64,000 nt of DNA from Ornatilinea apprima (GCF_001306115.1 NZ_LGCL01000025.1:1-64000), one strand, 5' to 3'; positions 17,558 through 26,844 are shown, counted from the stretch's first letter. Made by a program: numbers and translations. The notes: generated from the sequence alone by a model not told the origin.

Positions 17558-18844
17558 ATGGAACTGAACAACCTGATCGCGGCCATGCAGGCCGAAATTG
17601 AACTCTCCATTGGCTGTACTGAAATTGGCTGTGCCGCCCTGGCGGCCGCTCGCGCCAGCGAGCTGCTTGAAGGAAACCCCGACCGCGTTCAGGTGGAAGC
17701 CAGCAGTTATCTCTATAAAAACGCCGCCAATGTGTGCGTTCCCAACACCCGCCTGCGCGGGCTGGACGCCGCCCTGGCGCTGGGCTTCATTCTTCAGGGC
17801 AGCCAGGATGGATTGGCCATCCTGCAACGCGCCAACCCCTCTGCCGAAGAAGCCGCCCAACAATATCTGCGCGCCCACAGCTTTGAGACCCACATTGTCA
17901 ATGACGGCCTGCCCGTTTTTATTCGCCTCACGGCGCAGCGCGCCGGCCACACCGCCCTGGTGGAAATTGCCGGCGAGCACAGTCACTTTTCAGAAATCCG
18001 ACTGGATGGCAGCCCGCTCCTTATCGACCCGCCAACCGCAGCGGAAGGCAACCATTTTGCCTTTCAGGGCATCTGCCCGCGCGAAATGGTTGAATTTATC
18101 ATCGCGCAAGACGACCAGGCCTTTGCCTTCCTGATAGATCAGGCCCGCATCAATGAAGCGGCAGCGCAAACCGGCCTGACCAACCCCGGCACCAGCTTTG
18201 GGCCGCGCTTGCACCACCATCCCCGCCCGGCGGATGCCATTCTCAACGCCGCGTGCCAGGCACAGGCGCAGACCGCCGCCGCCAGCGAGGCGCGCATGCT
18301 CGGTCTGCCAGTGCCGGTTGCCGCCCTAACCGGCAGCGGAAACCACGGCATTACCGCCTTACTGGGCATGTACTCCGCCGCGCAGGCGCTTGGCGCCAGC
18401 CAGGCCCAAACCGCGCGGGCATTGGCCATCACCGTCATGATCACCATTTACGTCAAGCACAGCACCTCACGCCTGACCACTTTTTGCGGCTGCGCGGTTG
18501 CCCCGGCGGCCGGCATCGCAGCAGGCTGCGTCTATTTAATGGGCGGCGGCTTTGAAACCATGCAGCAGGCCATGCAGTCGCTGATCGGCACCTTCGCGGG
18601 CATGCTCTGTGACGGCGCTAAAGAATCTTGCGCCTGGAAGGTCAGCACCGCCGCCAGCGCCGCGGTGCAGTTCGCCCACCTCGCCATGCAGGGCGCGTAC
18701 ATTCCCGACGGCAACGGCATCCTCGGCTACAACCTCCTGGAGACCTTCGACAACCTGGGTAAGCTCAATAACCCCGGTATGCTCGAAACCAACCGGGTGG
18801 TGATGGAGATCATCCACGATAACTTAAACCGAAAGCCGGCGTAA
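17558..18844 (+). CDS. UPF0597 / L-cysteine desulfidase-like (L-serine dehydratase alpha-type) enzyme
   Basis: This 428-residue protein belongs to the UPF0597 family, which includes the Fe-S L-cysteine desulfidase CyuA/YhaM and is related to the alpha domain of bacterial L-serine dehydratase. Conserved cysteines are visible: GCTEIGC (Cys20, Cys25), FCGC (Cys310, Cys312), a Cys in AAGCVYLMGGG and the LCDGAKESC block. These likely hold a [4Fe-4S] cluster. The first motif reads GCTEI where CyuA-type proteins usually read GCTEP. The expected reaction is release of pyruvate plus sulfide (or ammonia) from a small amino acid. AAAGGA precedes the ATG. The divergent GntR regulator and operator suggest substrate-induced control. 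Exact substrate is not proven. Confidence 0.85.
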   Translation: MELNNLIAAMQAEIELSIGCTEIGCAALAAARASELLEGNPDRVQVEASSYLYKNAANVCVPNTRLRGLDAALALGFILQGSQDGLAILQRANPSAEEAAQQYLRAHSFETHIVNDGLPVFIRLTAQRAGHTALVEIAGEHSHFSEIRLDGSPLLIDPPTAAEGNHFAFQGICPREMVEFIIAQDDQAFAFLIDQARINEAAAQTGLTNPGTSFGPRLHHHPRPADAILNAACQAQAQTAAASEARMLGLPVPVAALTGSGNHGITALLGMYSAAQALGASQAQTARALAITVMITIYVKHSTSRLTTFCGCAVAPAAGIAAGCVYLMGGGFETMQQAMQSLIGTFAGMLCDGAKESCAWKVSTAASAAVQFAHLAMQGAYIPDGNGILGYNLLETFDNLGKLNNPGMLETNRVVMEIIHDNLNRKPA

Positions 18845-18887
18845 ACACCGGCTGAAGGTTCTTCATCGATTATTGAAAACAAGGCCG

Positions 18888-19625
18888 CTAGCGCCATTCC
18901 ACCTGGGCTTCAAACGCGATTTCACCCGTGGTTTGATTGACCCCTTTGAGGCTCATTTGCCCATCCAGTTGCCCCACTTGAATCGACACGCTTTCGGCCG
19001 GGCGCACTTCTTTGTTGTAATTCACCTGCACCGCGGCCAGGTGCCGTTCCTGAAAATAACTGGAAGGCAGCGCGTCGCACACCCAATCCACATACACGGC
19101 GTTGTTCACATGCCCCATCAAATCCACCACGCTGTAACCGGCCGTGCGCACCAGCGCCTGGCTGGGCTGGCCCACCTCGACAATTTTCTCCAGAGGAGAT
19201 GAAATGGCCGCCTTTTCGGGCAGGCTCGGTAAATCCCCGCCCAAGGCGCGCGGCGGCAAAATGCGGCGCGCCTGCGTGTCGATTAAAACGAAAGCGGATG
19301 AGGCGCGCGCCACAAGCTGGTCGGACGCGTCGGTGATCCAAAAATCGCGCACAAAAAAGAGCTTTTGCTGAATACATTTCGGCCAGGTTTGAATGGTGAT
19401 CTTCTCGCCCGCCTGCGGAAAGCGTTCAAACTCCACCCGCACCCGCGCCAGCACCCACGACTGGTTTTGCAGCAGCATTTCGCGGTAATCGTAGCCCAAA
19501 TGACTGGCGTGATGCTGCCCGGCGGTTTGAATGGCGCGAAAAAGCCCCGAGGGACGCCAGCGCTGCAGCAGATCAGTTTCGTGAGTTTGCACTTCCACAA
19601 CTTCAGTCCATACGGTTTGGATCAT
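18888..19625 (-). CDS. Acyl-ACP thioesterase-like hotdog protein
   Basis: This 245-residue protein has two hotdog folds in tandem and matches the acyl-ACP thioesterase family (FatA/FatB-like). The N-half includes HASHLGYDYREMLLQNQSW and FERFPQAGEKITIQTWP, the C-half VDLMGHVNNAVYVDWVCDALP, where Asn and His of the MGHVNN motif are in the catalytic region. It probably releases fatty acids from acyl-ACP in the cytosol. The ATG at 19625 gives the family N terminus; the same frame runs open for hundreds of bases upstream only because the tandem repeat array there lacks stops. It is transcribed alone. Confidence 0.85.
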   Translation of the reverse strand: MIQTVWTEVVEVQTHETDLLQRWRPSGLFRAIQTAGQHHASHLGYDYREMLLQNQSWVLARVRVEFERFPQAGEKITIQTWPKCIQQKLFFVRDFWITDASDQLVARASSAFVLIDTQARRILPPRALGGDLPSLPEKAAISSPLEKIVEVGQPSQALVRTAGYSVVDLMGHVNNAVYVDWVCDALPSSYFQERHLAAVQVNYNKEVRPAESVSIQVGQLDGQMSLKGVNQTTGEIAFEAQVEWR

Positions 19626-19740
19626 AGCAACCTTCTTTGTGTCAAAATGATTTTCTATTGTACCCCCTTTCGTACCCGCTAAAAAATAACCCCGCTGCCC
19701 GCTCCGGGTTGCACCCATTGGGGCGCGCTGCGCGGCCATC

Positions 19741-20400
19741 CCGCTGTAGGGTGGCGTGGAGGGCGGACAACCCGCTTTGAGTCGAAAGATGACCGTCTCC
19801 GCCCGCAACCCACCGTCTTCCCAATGTCGGCGCAGTGCCAATTTCCGGGCAGATGGCCATCCGCCCCTACCCAAGAACGAGATTCCCCTGTAGGGTGGTG
19901 TTGCGGGCGGACAATTTTCTTGACGGCAGAACCACCCGCTTCCGCCCGCAACCCACCGTCTTCCCAATGTCGGCGCAGCGCCAATTTCCGGGCAGATGGC
20001 CATCCGCCCCTACCCAAGAACGAGATTCCGCTGTAGGGTGGTGTTGCGGGCGGACAATTTTCTTGACGGCAGAACCACCCGCTTCCGCCCGCAACCCATC
20101 GTCTTCCCAATGTCGGCGCAGTGCTAATTTCCGGGCGGATGGCCATCCGCCCTTACCCAAGAACGAGATTCCCCTGTAGGGTGGCGTGGAGGGCGGACAA
20201 CCCGCTTTGAGTCAAAAGATGACCATCTTCACCCGCAACCCACCGTCTTCTGCTTGGTAATCCGCAAATTGGCCGCCTGCCCCTACCCAAAAACGAGATT
20301 CCCCTGTAGGGTGGTGTTGCGGCGGACAATTTTCTTGGCGACAAAATCACCCCACTCCCGCCCGCAACCCACCGTCTTCTGATGGGCTGTCCACAAATAA
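19741..20400. repeat. Tandem array of about 143-bp units, non-coding
   Basis: GTAGGGTGG recurs at 19746, 19890, 20033, 20176 and 20306, giving spacings of 144, 143, 143 and 130 bp. CCAATGTCGG recurs at 19821, 19964 and 20107. Two unit types alternate as A-B-B-A-B: type A continues GCGTGGAGGGCGGACAACC, type B TGTTGCGGGCGGACAATTT. Between them lies GGCGGATGGCCATCCGCC (perfect palindrome in the copy near 20140). The last unit is shortened and diverged. The whole gap 19626-20489 has no credible gene; open frames on both strands just translate the repeat. It resembles a tandemly expanded intergenic repeat family, not a CRISPR. Confidence 0.85.
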
Positions 20401-20489
20401 TGCGGCGGCGCGGACCGCCCACCTTAACCAGCAAGGCCAGCGCTGATCCGCCGGCCTTGCGACACCCATCACCACACTGACTGCTAAGA

Positions 20490-21839
20490 TTACTTCTTCT
20501 TGACCGGCAGCAGAATATACATCACCGACTCGTCACGCCCAAACTTGAATTCATCATTGTACATTTCCATATCATAATCTCCTGCCAACTCATACGCCGA
20601 CTGAGGCAGCCAGGTATGGTAAATGTAATCATAGGTCTGGCTCAGCCCGTCCAGCTTGCCGTAATGGGGGAAAACGGCGTAAGTATTCTCCGGCACGTGG
20701 CGGGCGACCATTCCCGCGGGCGGCTGCGTTCCAGCCGTCACCCTGGTGCAGGCCACATATTCAAAGCCACCCTCGGTCGCCATGCCGCAAACGCCATAGC
20801 ACTCGCGGAAGTCTGCATTGGGAATCTCAGCGGCGCGGCGGTTGAACACGTCCCACATCTGGGCAATTTCATTCTTCTCATTCTTACCAAAGTATTTGAG
20901 ACCAATCACATCAAACGCGGGTTTGGTTGCAAATTCGGGTTCCATTTTTTCCTCTTTGTGAATCTCGCTCGAAATCCATTGAGCCGGGTAAGCCGGCCGC
21001 TCGACCGGGCACTGTACCTCAAAATAATCGGGGAGGTGGTTTTGCGGCGCGTCGTCGGGCGACTCATACAGGTACACCTCGCGGCACGGCCCAACCGGGC
21101 GGTAGCCGTTACCCTGCGTCCACTGGTACAGGGTGGTATAAGCGGATGAGATGCTTTCATACCCCTCCGAGTGCACCACGCTGGCCATGCACGCTACCGG
21201 CGGCAGTTGCCAAACCTCGACCGGCCCGTTGGGCAAAACCATGCCTTTCGGCACGTCGCCCAGCAGCACCCCAGCCAGCTTGATCTCCTTATTCCGGTCA
21301 ACATATTCCAGACTGTCTTGCAGGGCAAACCAGCTGCCGCTCAGGCGCAGACCGCTGGCCGCGGCAAAGCTGCGGATCGTCTCGCGCAGGCTCAGGCGCG
21401 CGCAAGGCACTTCACCCTCATTCGCCGCCACCAGGCAGCCTGCCAGCGCAGACACACCCCCTACCGGTTTCAGCACCACTTCGCTGGCCGGCAGGCGTCC
21501 GGCACGCTCGATCTCGCGCAAGCGGTTCTCGATACGCGCCAGGCGGGCCTGTTCGCTTTCCAGATGGCGCTTCAGCTCAGCTTGCTTCAAGCGCAGCATG
21601 CCGCGCAGTTCGGCCACATCCAGGTCTTCACCCAGCATCTGACGCACCTCGTCCAAAGAGAACCCCAAATCTTTCAGCGCCAAAATGCGGTTCAGCCGCG
21701 TAAGTTGTTCCAGTGTGTAATAGCGGTAGCCCGTGAAGCGGTCAATATGCGCGGGTTTGAGCAGCCCAATCTGATCGTAATGGTGCAGCGTTTTGACGGT
21801 AACATGCGCCAGGTTGGAAAAGTCGCCAATCTTGATCAT
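20490..21839 (-). CDS. MerR-family regulator with two GyrI-like effector domains
   Basis: This 449-residue protein starts with a MerR winged helix (residues 1-70: IGDFSNLAHVTVKTLHHYDQ and RFTGYRYYTLEQL), then a coiled coil (about 75-115). The usual single effector domain is replaced by two GyrI/BmrR-like regions, about 120-280 and 297-449, with the second starting near MEPEFATKPAFDVIGLKYFG. Such proteins bind cationic or hydrophobic drugs and distort the promoter of an efflux gene. No adjacent divergent target is present; the MATE transporter at 23888 is 2 kb away on the other strand. The double effector region is unusual for the family, whose members are commonly around 270 residues. Confidence 0.88.
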   Translation of the reverse strand: MIKIGDFSNLAHVTVKTLHHYDQIGLLKPAHIDRFTGYRYYTLEQLTRLNRILALKDLGFSLDEVRQMLGEDLDVAELRGMLRLKQAELKRHLESEQARLARIENRLREIERAGRLPASEVVLKPVGGVSALAGCLVAANEGEVPCARLSLRETIRSFAAASGLRLSGSWFALQDSLEYVDRNKEIKLAGVLLGDVPKGMVLPNGPVEVWQLPPVACMASVVHSEGYESISSAYTTLYQWTQGNGYRPVGPCREVYLYESPDDAPQNHLPDYFEVQCPVERPAYPAQWISSEIHKEEKMEPEFATKPAFDVIGLKYFGKNEKNEIAQMWDVFNRRAAEIPNADFRECYGVCGMATEGGFEYVACTRVTAGTQPPAGMVARHVPENTYAVFPHYGKLDGLSQTYDYIYHTWLPQSAYELAGDYDMEMYNDEFKFGRDESVMYILLPVKKK

Positions 21840-21948
21840 CGTCTTACCCGTTTGAATAATATTTGAAGGCCTTCATTGATGATGGTAGTATACAACCTCC
21901 GGTAAGAGGAGAGTCAAGGGGTGGGTTAAGGCAGTTTCCAGAATCAAA

Positions 21949-21973
21949 AACGCCCCTCAGCGAGAGGGGCGTT
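21949..21973 (-). terminator. Terminator of the Asp/Gly-rich secreted protein gene
   Basis: AACGCCCCTC (21949-21958) pairs with GAGGGGCGTT (21964-21973). On the minus strand the stem is followed by UUUUUGA, 17 nt past the stop at 21990. Confidence 0.85.
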
Positions 21974-21989
21974 CTTGTTGGCTCAAATT

Positions 21990-22583
21990 TTAGCGGCGTC
22001 CGCCGCGGCCCTGTCGTTCCGCCTGCGGGATGTCATCCGCGTCCCACATGGGGCAGTTTTCTTCATCATAGTTGTAGTACGGCTGCTCACCATCTTCCCA
22101 ATTGCCGCGCGGGAAGTTGCCGCGGTCTTCGTCAGTGAGACCTGCAAAGCGCCCACGCATGCCGTCCATCATCCGGCCAAACAGCCCGTCTTCATCATCC
22201 GACCACGCCGGGCCGTACCCTTCCGCTTCCATCTGCTCAAAGGCATACTCGCGCGCGTCCATCATGGCCTGAGGCACATCTTCCACACCCGCGTCCAGCA
22301 GAATTTCGGAGAGCATATCGCCTTCATCGATGCGGGCTTTGGCGGCTTCAACATCCAGGCCATAGGTATCGGCCAGGTACTGCAGCAGATAGTCTTCCAT
22401 CAGGCCCCATTCGGGAGCGTCTTCGGGCTGGCCCATTCCGCCCGGACCGCGCCCCGGCCCGCCCCACGGACCACCGGGCATGCCCGTTTCGGTTGAGCCG
22501 GACTGCGCGTACACCGGTGAGACGACTGCAAAACCAGCCAGGAACAGGCTGGCAGCCAAAGCAATTCCAATCCATTTTTTCAT
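21990..22583 (-). CDS. Secreted Gly/Pro- and acid-rich protein, unknown
   Basis: This 197-residue protein has a clear signal peptide (1-26, cleavage likely after VYAQ) followed by a Gly/Pro segment (about 30-55: MPGGPWGGPGRGPGGMG). A helical, acidic middle region (about 57-140) contains LMEDYLLQYLADTYGLDVEAAKARI. The tail is rich in Asp, Arg and Gly. I recognise no family with confidence; the middle part resembles short helical repeats seen in exported Actinobacterial and Chloroflexota proteins. A good AGGAGG lies before the ATG, and it is a single-gene unit with its own terminator. Confidence 0.72.
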   Translation of the reverse strand: MKKWIGIALAASLFLAGFAVVSPVYAQSGSTETGMPGGPWGGPGRGPGGMGQPEDAPEWGLMEDYLLQYLADTYGLDVEAAKARIDEGDMLSEILLDAGVEDVPQAMMDAREYAFEQMEAEGYGPAWSDDEDGLFGRMMDGMRGRFAGLTDEDRGNFPRGNWEDGEQPYYNYDEENCPMWDADDIPQAERQGRGGRR

Positions 22584-22685
22584 GTTATCCTCCTGAGATC
22601 AACAATAAGATGTTTGATTGACCTTAATATACCCGGCGGGTATGAAGAAGTTGTGAAGTCCGCGTGTGCTTACTTTGAATAAAAA

Positions 22686-22710
22686 AAGCCGGGGAGCACT
22701 CACCCGGCTT
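22686..22710 (-). terminator. Terminator of the lipoprotein gene at 22734-23639
   Basis: AAGCCGGG (22686-22693) pairs with CCCGGCTT (22703-22710). The minus-strand transcript runs into seven U residues (plus A at 22681-22687). Confidence 0.85.
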
Positions 22711-22733
22711 CACTGACCAGACAAAAAAGAGCG

Positions 22734-23639
22734 TCAGCGCAATTCCCACACCGCCGCGTTCTCAATGGTGCAGGTAAATCCACGGGTACTGCCCGTTTTC
22801 ACCGAGAAACTCACCTCACCTGACTGAAGGTAAGGGTCGCGGAAGCGCACCGCTTCCACACCGTTGATAAACACGCTCAACATTTTATCTTCCACCACCA
22901 CCACGATCTGAGTGGGGTCGGTCATCTTGCCGTAATAATTGCCACCTTTCATTTCGATAAATTCACCGCCGCGCTGCCGATAGGTATGCACCACCCCATC
23001 CATCGTCAGAAAGGACGCATGCCAGTGATCCAGATCGCCCTCGCCATAGGCAAACCCGCAGCCCGATTGCTCACCCTCCTTCGCCGTGCCAACAAAACGC
23101 CAGCTTGCCTCGCCGTAGATCACCACGTTCCCGCCGTCAATGCCGGTGCCCCAGCGGTCAAAGGTTTTCGTGTCGTACCAGGTTTGCTCAAAGCTGCCCG
23201 CGTCATGGTATTCCCACTCGCTGGCCTTAAACCAATTCTTAGATTTCATCTGCTGGATGATACTATCCATCTCTGCCGCGCGCGCTTCAGCCGGGTCGGG
23301 TGGTGGCGGGGCTTCGGTTGGCGGCTGGGTGGTCGGTTCTGCCGCCTGCGCGGCGGCTTCGGTCTGCGCCTGGGCTTGCTGGGCGGCCGCGGTGGCCGCC
23401 TGGAGCTGGGCAGCCGCCTGCTCGGTAGCCAGCGTATCGACCGTCGGCGCGGCCGTCGGCAGGCTGGCGGCCTGCAGCGTGGCCTGGTTTTTGGCATTTT
23501 GCGTGGCCATCACCCCCAGCGCCACCGCGGTCTGTTCCAGACCGGGGTCAACCGTGGGCGTTGGCGTTGTAGCGCAGGCCAGCATTACCAGCAAGAGTAC
23601 AACCATTCCAGACAAACGTGCGACGCGTCTGATTCTCAT
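22734..23639 (-). CDS. Lipoprotein with concanavalin/LamG-like C-terminal domain
   Basis: This 301-residue lipoprotein has a lipobox VMLAC with Cys22. An Ala/Gln-rich, probably coiled-coil segment (about 30-115) and a Pro-rich linker lead to a C-terminal domain (about 140-301) of jelly-roll type, with FKASEWEYHDAG, VVVVEDKMLSVFINGVEAVRF and SGEVSFSVKTG. The last two are typical of LamG/DUF1080-like sugar- or protein-binding folds. The start at 23639 has GGAGGGAAG directly upstream; an ATG 24 nt further up is less likely. A second lipoprotein with a related C-terminal domain lies at 34636-35610. Ligand unknown. Confidence 0.78.
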   Translation of the reverse strand: MRIRRVARLSGMVVLLLVMLACATTPTPTVDPGLEQTAVALGVMATQNAKNQATLQAASLPTAAPTVDTLATEQAAAQLQAATAAAQQAQAQTEAAAQAAEPTTQPPTEAPPPPDPAEARAAEMDSIIQQMKSKNWFKASEWEYHDAGSFEQTWYDTKTFDRWGTGIDGGNVVIYGEASWRFVGTAKEGEQSGCGFAYGEGDLDHWHASFLTMDGVVHTYRQRGGEFIEMKGGNYYGKMTDPTQIVVVVEDKMLSVFINGVEAVRFRDPYLQSGEVSFSVKTGSTRGFTCTIENAAVWELR

Positions 23640-23887
23640 CTTCCCTCCTTCATAGTCCTCCATCCAGAGACGGGTTCCCGGTTGTTATACCTATTGTAGC
23701 GATTCCCCGTCCATCAAACCAGTCCATTTTCAAGAGATTTCTCGCACCTGGCAGCCTGAGCCGATTCTCCGCTGGCGCTTGCCAGCCGCACTCGGAGCGA
23801 GTAGAATGAAACTCGCTGCCCGATGGCGCGTGGCGACCCCGCGCGCCGCATGCAAAGCAGACTCGTTTTCCCCTTGGCGTGTGATTG

Positions 23888-25291
23888 ATGTTCAAGAATC
23901 TCTTCAACGACCCAAAATTCTATAAAACGCTGTTCCAACTGGCCCTGCCCATCACCGTGCAGTATTTCATCTCCTCCTCCATCAGCCTGGTGGGAGTAAT
24001 GATGGTCGGCCAGTTGGGAGAAGTTTCCATCGCCGCTCTGGGGTTGGGCAATCAGATCTTTTTCCTGGTCAGCCTGCTCATTTTTGGCCTGAGCAGCGGA
24101 TACGCCATCTTTGCCGCACAGTTCTGGGGCGCGAATGACCTTCCCAACGTCCGGCGCGTATTGGGCATCTGCCTTACCCTGGGGATGATCGCGGCTGGCA
24201 TCTTCACGCTGGCGGCGGTGTTGCTGCCCCACCCGATTTTGAGCATCTACACCAAAGACCCCGAAGTCATCCGCGAGGGGGTTCAATATCTGCGCATTGC
24301 CGCCTTCAGCTACGTTCCTTACGCCCTTAGCATGGCCTTTGCGTTCATGCACCGCAGCACCGGCCAGGTGCGCCTGCCCATGTTCGTCAGCGCCATTTCG
24401 CTGCTGCTCAGCGTTCTGGTGAGCTACCTGCTGATTTTTGGTCACCTGGGGCTGCCCGCCCTGGGCGTGAGAGGCGCGGCGGTGGGCATGCTGTTCGCCC
24501 GCCTGGTGGAAGCGGCGGGCATGCTCTCACTTACCTACCTCAAACGCACTGCCATCGCCGCCTCGCCGAAAGAGCTCTTTTCCTTCAACCTGCCTTTTCT
24601 CACCCAAACCCTTTCCACCGCCATGCCGGCCGTGCTCAATGAAATGGCCTGGTCGTTTGCCGTGACCACCTACAACATCGTCTACGCGCGCATCGGCACT
24701 GAGTCCATCGCTGCCATCAACATCACTACCACCATCGAAGAAATGGCGTTTGTGGTCTTCTTTGGCCTGGCCAACGCCGGGGCGATTATCATTGGCAACA
24801 CCATTGGCGCCGGAGAACAAGAAAAAGCCTTTACCTACGGCAAGCGGTATATTCTGATTGGGATCGCGGGCGCGCTGGTGTTCGGGCAGCTCACCAGCCT
24901 GAGCTCCCGCTGGATATTGAATTTCTACAACATCTCGCCTACGGCCGCCGACTATGTGCGCAACATCCTCTTGATCTTCTCATTCATCATGTGGATCAAG
25001 GTCTTCAATTTGATGTTAATTGTGGGAATTTTACGCAGCGGCGGAGACACGCGCTTCACCCTGCTGCTGGAAATGAGCGCCATCTGGGGCATCGGTGTGC
25101 CAATGGCCGTGCTGGGCGGGCTCGTGCTGCACCTGGAAGTCTATTGGGTGTACCTGATGGTCATTTCTGAAGAGTTGGTGAAAGCCTTTTTCGGCTACCG
25201 CCGCTTCCGCTCGCGTAAATGGGTTCACAACCTCACCGTCGTGTCCCAAGTGGTAGAGCCGCTGCCTGCCGCGCCGTCTCAGGTGAACTGA
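23888..25291 (+). CDS. MATE-family multidrug efflux transporter
   Basis: This 467-residue, 12-helix protein belongs to the MATE/NorM family, which exports cationic drugs or metabolites in exchange for Na+ or H+. Typical elements include LALPITVQYFISSSISLVGVMMVGQLGE at the N terminus and FGLANAGAIIIGNTIGAGEQEKAF in the second half. The ATG at 23888 is preferred to a TTG one codon earlier. The 248 bp upstream (23640-23887) hold no gene or clear promoter. The 3' end overlaps the converging acetyltransferase gene by 13 bp. With a Na+-pumping decarboxylase in the genome, Na+ coupling is plausible but not shown. Confidence 0.92.
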   Translation: MFKNLFNDPKFYKTLFQLALPITVQYFISSSISLVGVMMVGQLGEVSIAALGLGNQIFFLVSLLIFGLSSGYAIFAAQFWGANDLPNVRRVLGICLTLGMIAAGIFTLAAVLLPHPILSIYTKDPEVIREGVQYLRIAAFSYVPYALSMAFAFMHRSTGQVRLPMFVSAISLLLSVLVSYLLIFGHLGLPALGVRGAAVGMLFARLVEAAGMLSLTYLKRTAIAASPKELFSFNLPFLTQTLSTAMPAVLNEMAWSFAVTTYNIVYARIGTESIAAINITTTIEEMAFVVFFGLANAGAIIIGNTIGAGEQEKAFTYGKRYILIGIAGALVFGQLTSLSSRWILNFYNISPTAADYVRNILLIFSFIMWIKVFNLMLIVGILRSGGDTRFTLLLEMSAIWGIGVPMAVLGGLVLHLEVYWVYLMVISEELVKAFFGYRRFRSRKWVHNLTVVSQVVEPLPAAPSQVN

Positions 25292-26295
25292 AGATCCACG
25301 CGCAGCACATGGCGGTCTACCGCCCCAAAGCGGTACTTGTAATCTTCGTTGCCGCGCATAAAATCGAACTCCTGCATGCCCTGCTCAATCGCGCCCTGCA
25401 ACAGATAGCCCAGCAGCACCCAGCCCGGCGACACCTCGGAGAAGGCGGTATCCATCCCTGAGTTGTAGACCAGCACGCGCCGGTTAAACAAAAAATTGGC
25501 ATACACGGCCGCTTTTTCGCCCCCCACTTCCAGAAACGCCAGTTGCAAATAGCCGCCTTCAAAAGCCCTGTTCAGACAGTTCTTAAACTGAACGCGCATC
25601 GCCGGGCTTAAAAAGCGTTCTTTTTCCGCGTCCATCGCCATCAGGCGCATGCAGTCTTCAATATCTTGCTCAATCCGCTCGGGCGCGCTGCTGACGTACA
25701 GCTTCACCGGCTGCTCGGCGCTTTCGGCCCGGCGAATTTTGCGGCGAATCTCGTGACGCTGCTTTTTATCAATTCCGGTCAGGTAGCTTTCCCAATCGCC
25801 CGGCAGGGTGATATATGGGCAGGGCGACACCGCTTCGGCGGAAATCACCGCGCCGGTGCTTCGCGCGGCGGCTTGCAGCGCCGCCAGGCTGGGCGAGTCG
25901 TCTGGAATGTTATACAGGCTCAACCGCTCCCAACCGCCAGGGAAGGCCGGACTGCGCAAAAATGCCAGCAAGCCTTCCGCGAAGGCGGGCAGGTTTTTCT
26001 CTTCCACCACCAGGTCCAAATAATCGGAGATTTCAATGCTGCCCACCAGCATCAGCGCGGGCTGGCCTTTGTGTCGCGCTTGCATCAATGCCGCCGCCCC
26101 CGCCAGGCGGCCGTCTTGCCGCGCGGTGACCAGGCGCAGCTCCGCCCGCGGCCATTCGCCGCCCCCACGCGTATCCCACCAGCCGCTCAGGTACTCATAG
26201 CGCAAAAAAGGGACCTTCGTAATCGAACGGTCCAGCAGATCATTCCATTCTTCCGCCAACCCCTGCGGGAAAACCGTATGCAGTTCAAAAATCAT
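25279..26295 (-). CDS. GNAT acyltransferase, BioF2/FemAB-like
   Basis: This 338-residue protein resembles the BioF2-like 'Acetyltransf_6' group of GNAT proteins, with two GNAT-type halves. The N-half includes VPFLRYEYLSGWWDTRGGGEW and the C-half KKQRHEIRRKIRRAES, YLQLAFLEVGGEKAAVYANFLFNRRVLVYNSGMD and a late GMQEFDFMRGNEDYKYRFG. Known relatives transfer acyl or aminoacyl groups in exopolysaccharide, cell-wall or capsule synthesis. The start at 26295 (MIFELHTV) removes an 11-residue unconserved extension. Its end overlaps the MATE gene on the other strand. It precedes no clear partner, so its role is open. Confidence 0.83.
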   Translation of the reverse strand: MIFELHTVFPQGLAEEWNDLLDRSITKVPFLRYEYLSGWWDTRGGGEWPRAELRLVTARQDGRLAGAAALMQARHKGQPALMLVGSIEISDYLDLVVEEKNLPAFAEGLLAFLRSPAFPGGWERLSLYNIPDDSPSLAALQAAARSTGAVISAEAVSPCPYITLPGDWESYLTGIDKKQRHEIRRKIRRAESAEQPVKLYVSSAPERIEQDIEDCMRLMAMDAEKERFLSPAMRVQFKNCLNRAFEGGYLQLAFLEVGGEKAAVYANFLFNRRVLVYNSGMDTAFSEVSPGWVLLGYLLQGAIEQGMQEFDFMRGNEDYKYRFGAVDRHVLRVDLQFT

Positions 26296-26390
26296 CCAAA
26301 TACGTCCTTCAGTCGAGATGAAAACCACCGCCGATTATACCCCATCGCGGCGGAACCCTTTCCTTCCCTGCGCGCATGTACAAGCCTGAC

Positions 26391-26810
26391 TTATTTTTTC
26401 GGCATGCGCATCACCGAGCGTGGATTCTCCAGCGCTTCAAACCCAACTTTCTGGTACAGACCGTGCGCGTCTCGCGTTGCCAGAATGCCGCGCAGCCCCT
26501 GCAGATCGGGATGATTCACCACGCACTCCACCAGCCACACCCCCAACCCCTGCCCGCGGTAGTCTTCCAGCACAAACACGTCGGCCAGCCAGAACATGGT
26601 GGCATAATCGGTGACCGTCCGCGCGAAGCCAATTTGCTCGTCGCCGAGATACAGCCCAAAGCACAACGAATTTTGGATGCTTTTCTCCACCAGTTCGCGC
26701 GGACGGCCCTGCCCCCAATACGAGCGCTGCGATAGATATTCAAAAATCACATCCAGCGACAGCCGCGCGGGATCGCAGCTCACGCAAAAATCACCTTTCT
26801 TCCATTCCAT
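26391..26810 (-). CDS. GNAT-family N-acetyltransferase
   Basis: This 139-residue single-domain protein has the compact GNAT fold with acetyl-CoA motif EDYRGQGLGVWLVECV (about residues 82-97) and a terminal GLYQKVGFE block. It resembles the ElaA/YjgM-like small acetyltransferases, with unknown substrate. It lies 34 nt downstream of the response-regulator gene on the same strand, so it may be read through from that operon. It is separate from the next acetyltransferase gene by about 95 bp. Confidence 0.9.
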   Translation of the reverse strand: MEWKKGDFCVSCDPARLSLDVIFEYLSQRSYWGQGRPRELVEKSIQNSLCFGLYLGDEQIGFARTVTDYATMFWLADVFVLEDYRGQGLGVWLVECVVNHPDLQGLRGILATRDAHGLYQKVGFEALENPRSVMRMPKK

Positions 26811-26844
26811 GCCTGGCTCCTTTGCGGGTCATGTTGTTCTGTCT

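Noticed and set aside
19741..20400. Possible CRISPR array
   Set aside because: Units are about 143 bp and nearly identical throughout, without unique 30-40 bp spacers; no cas genes are present.
19642..20434. Several open frames on both strands in the repeat array
   Set aside because: They only translate the 143-bp units; the products repeat themselves and have no start signals or conserved domain.
23640..23887. Possible structured RNA between the lipoprotein and MATE genes
   Set aside because: Some GC-rich complementarity is visible but no known RNA motif, promoter or terminator; no support beyond composition.
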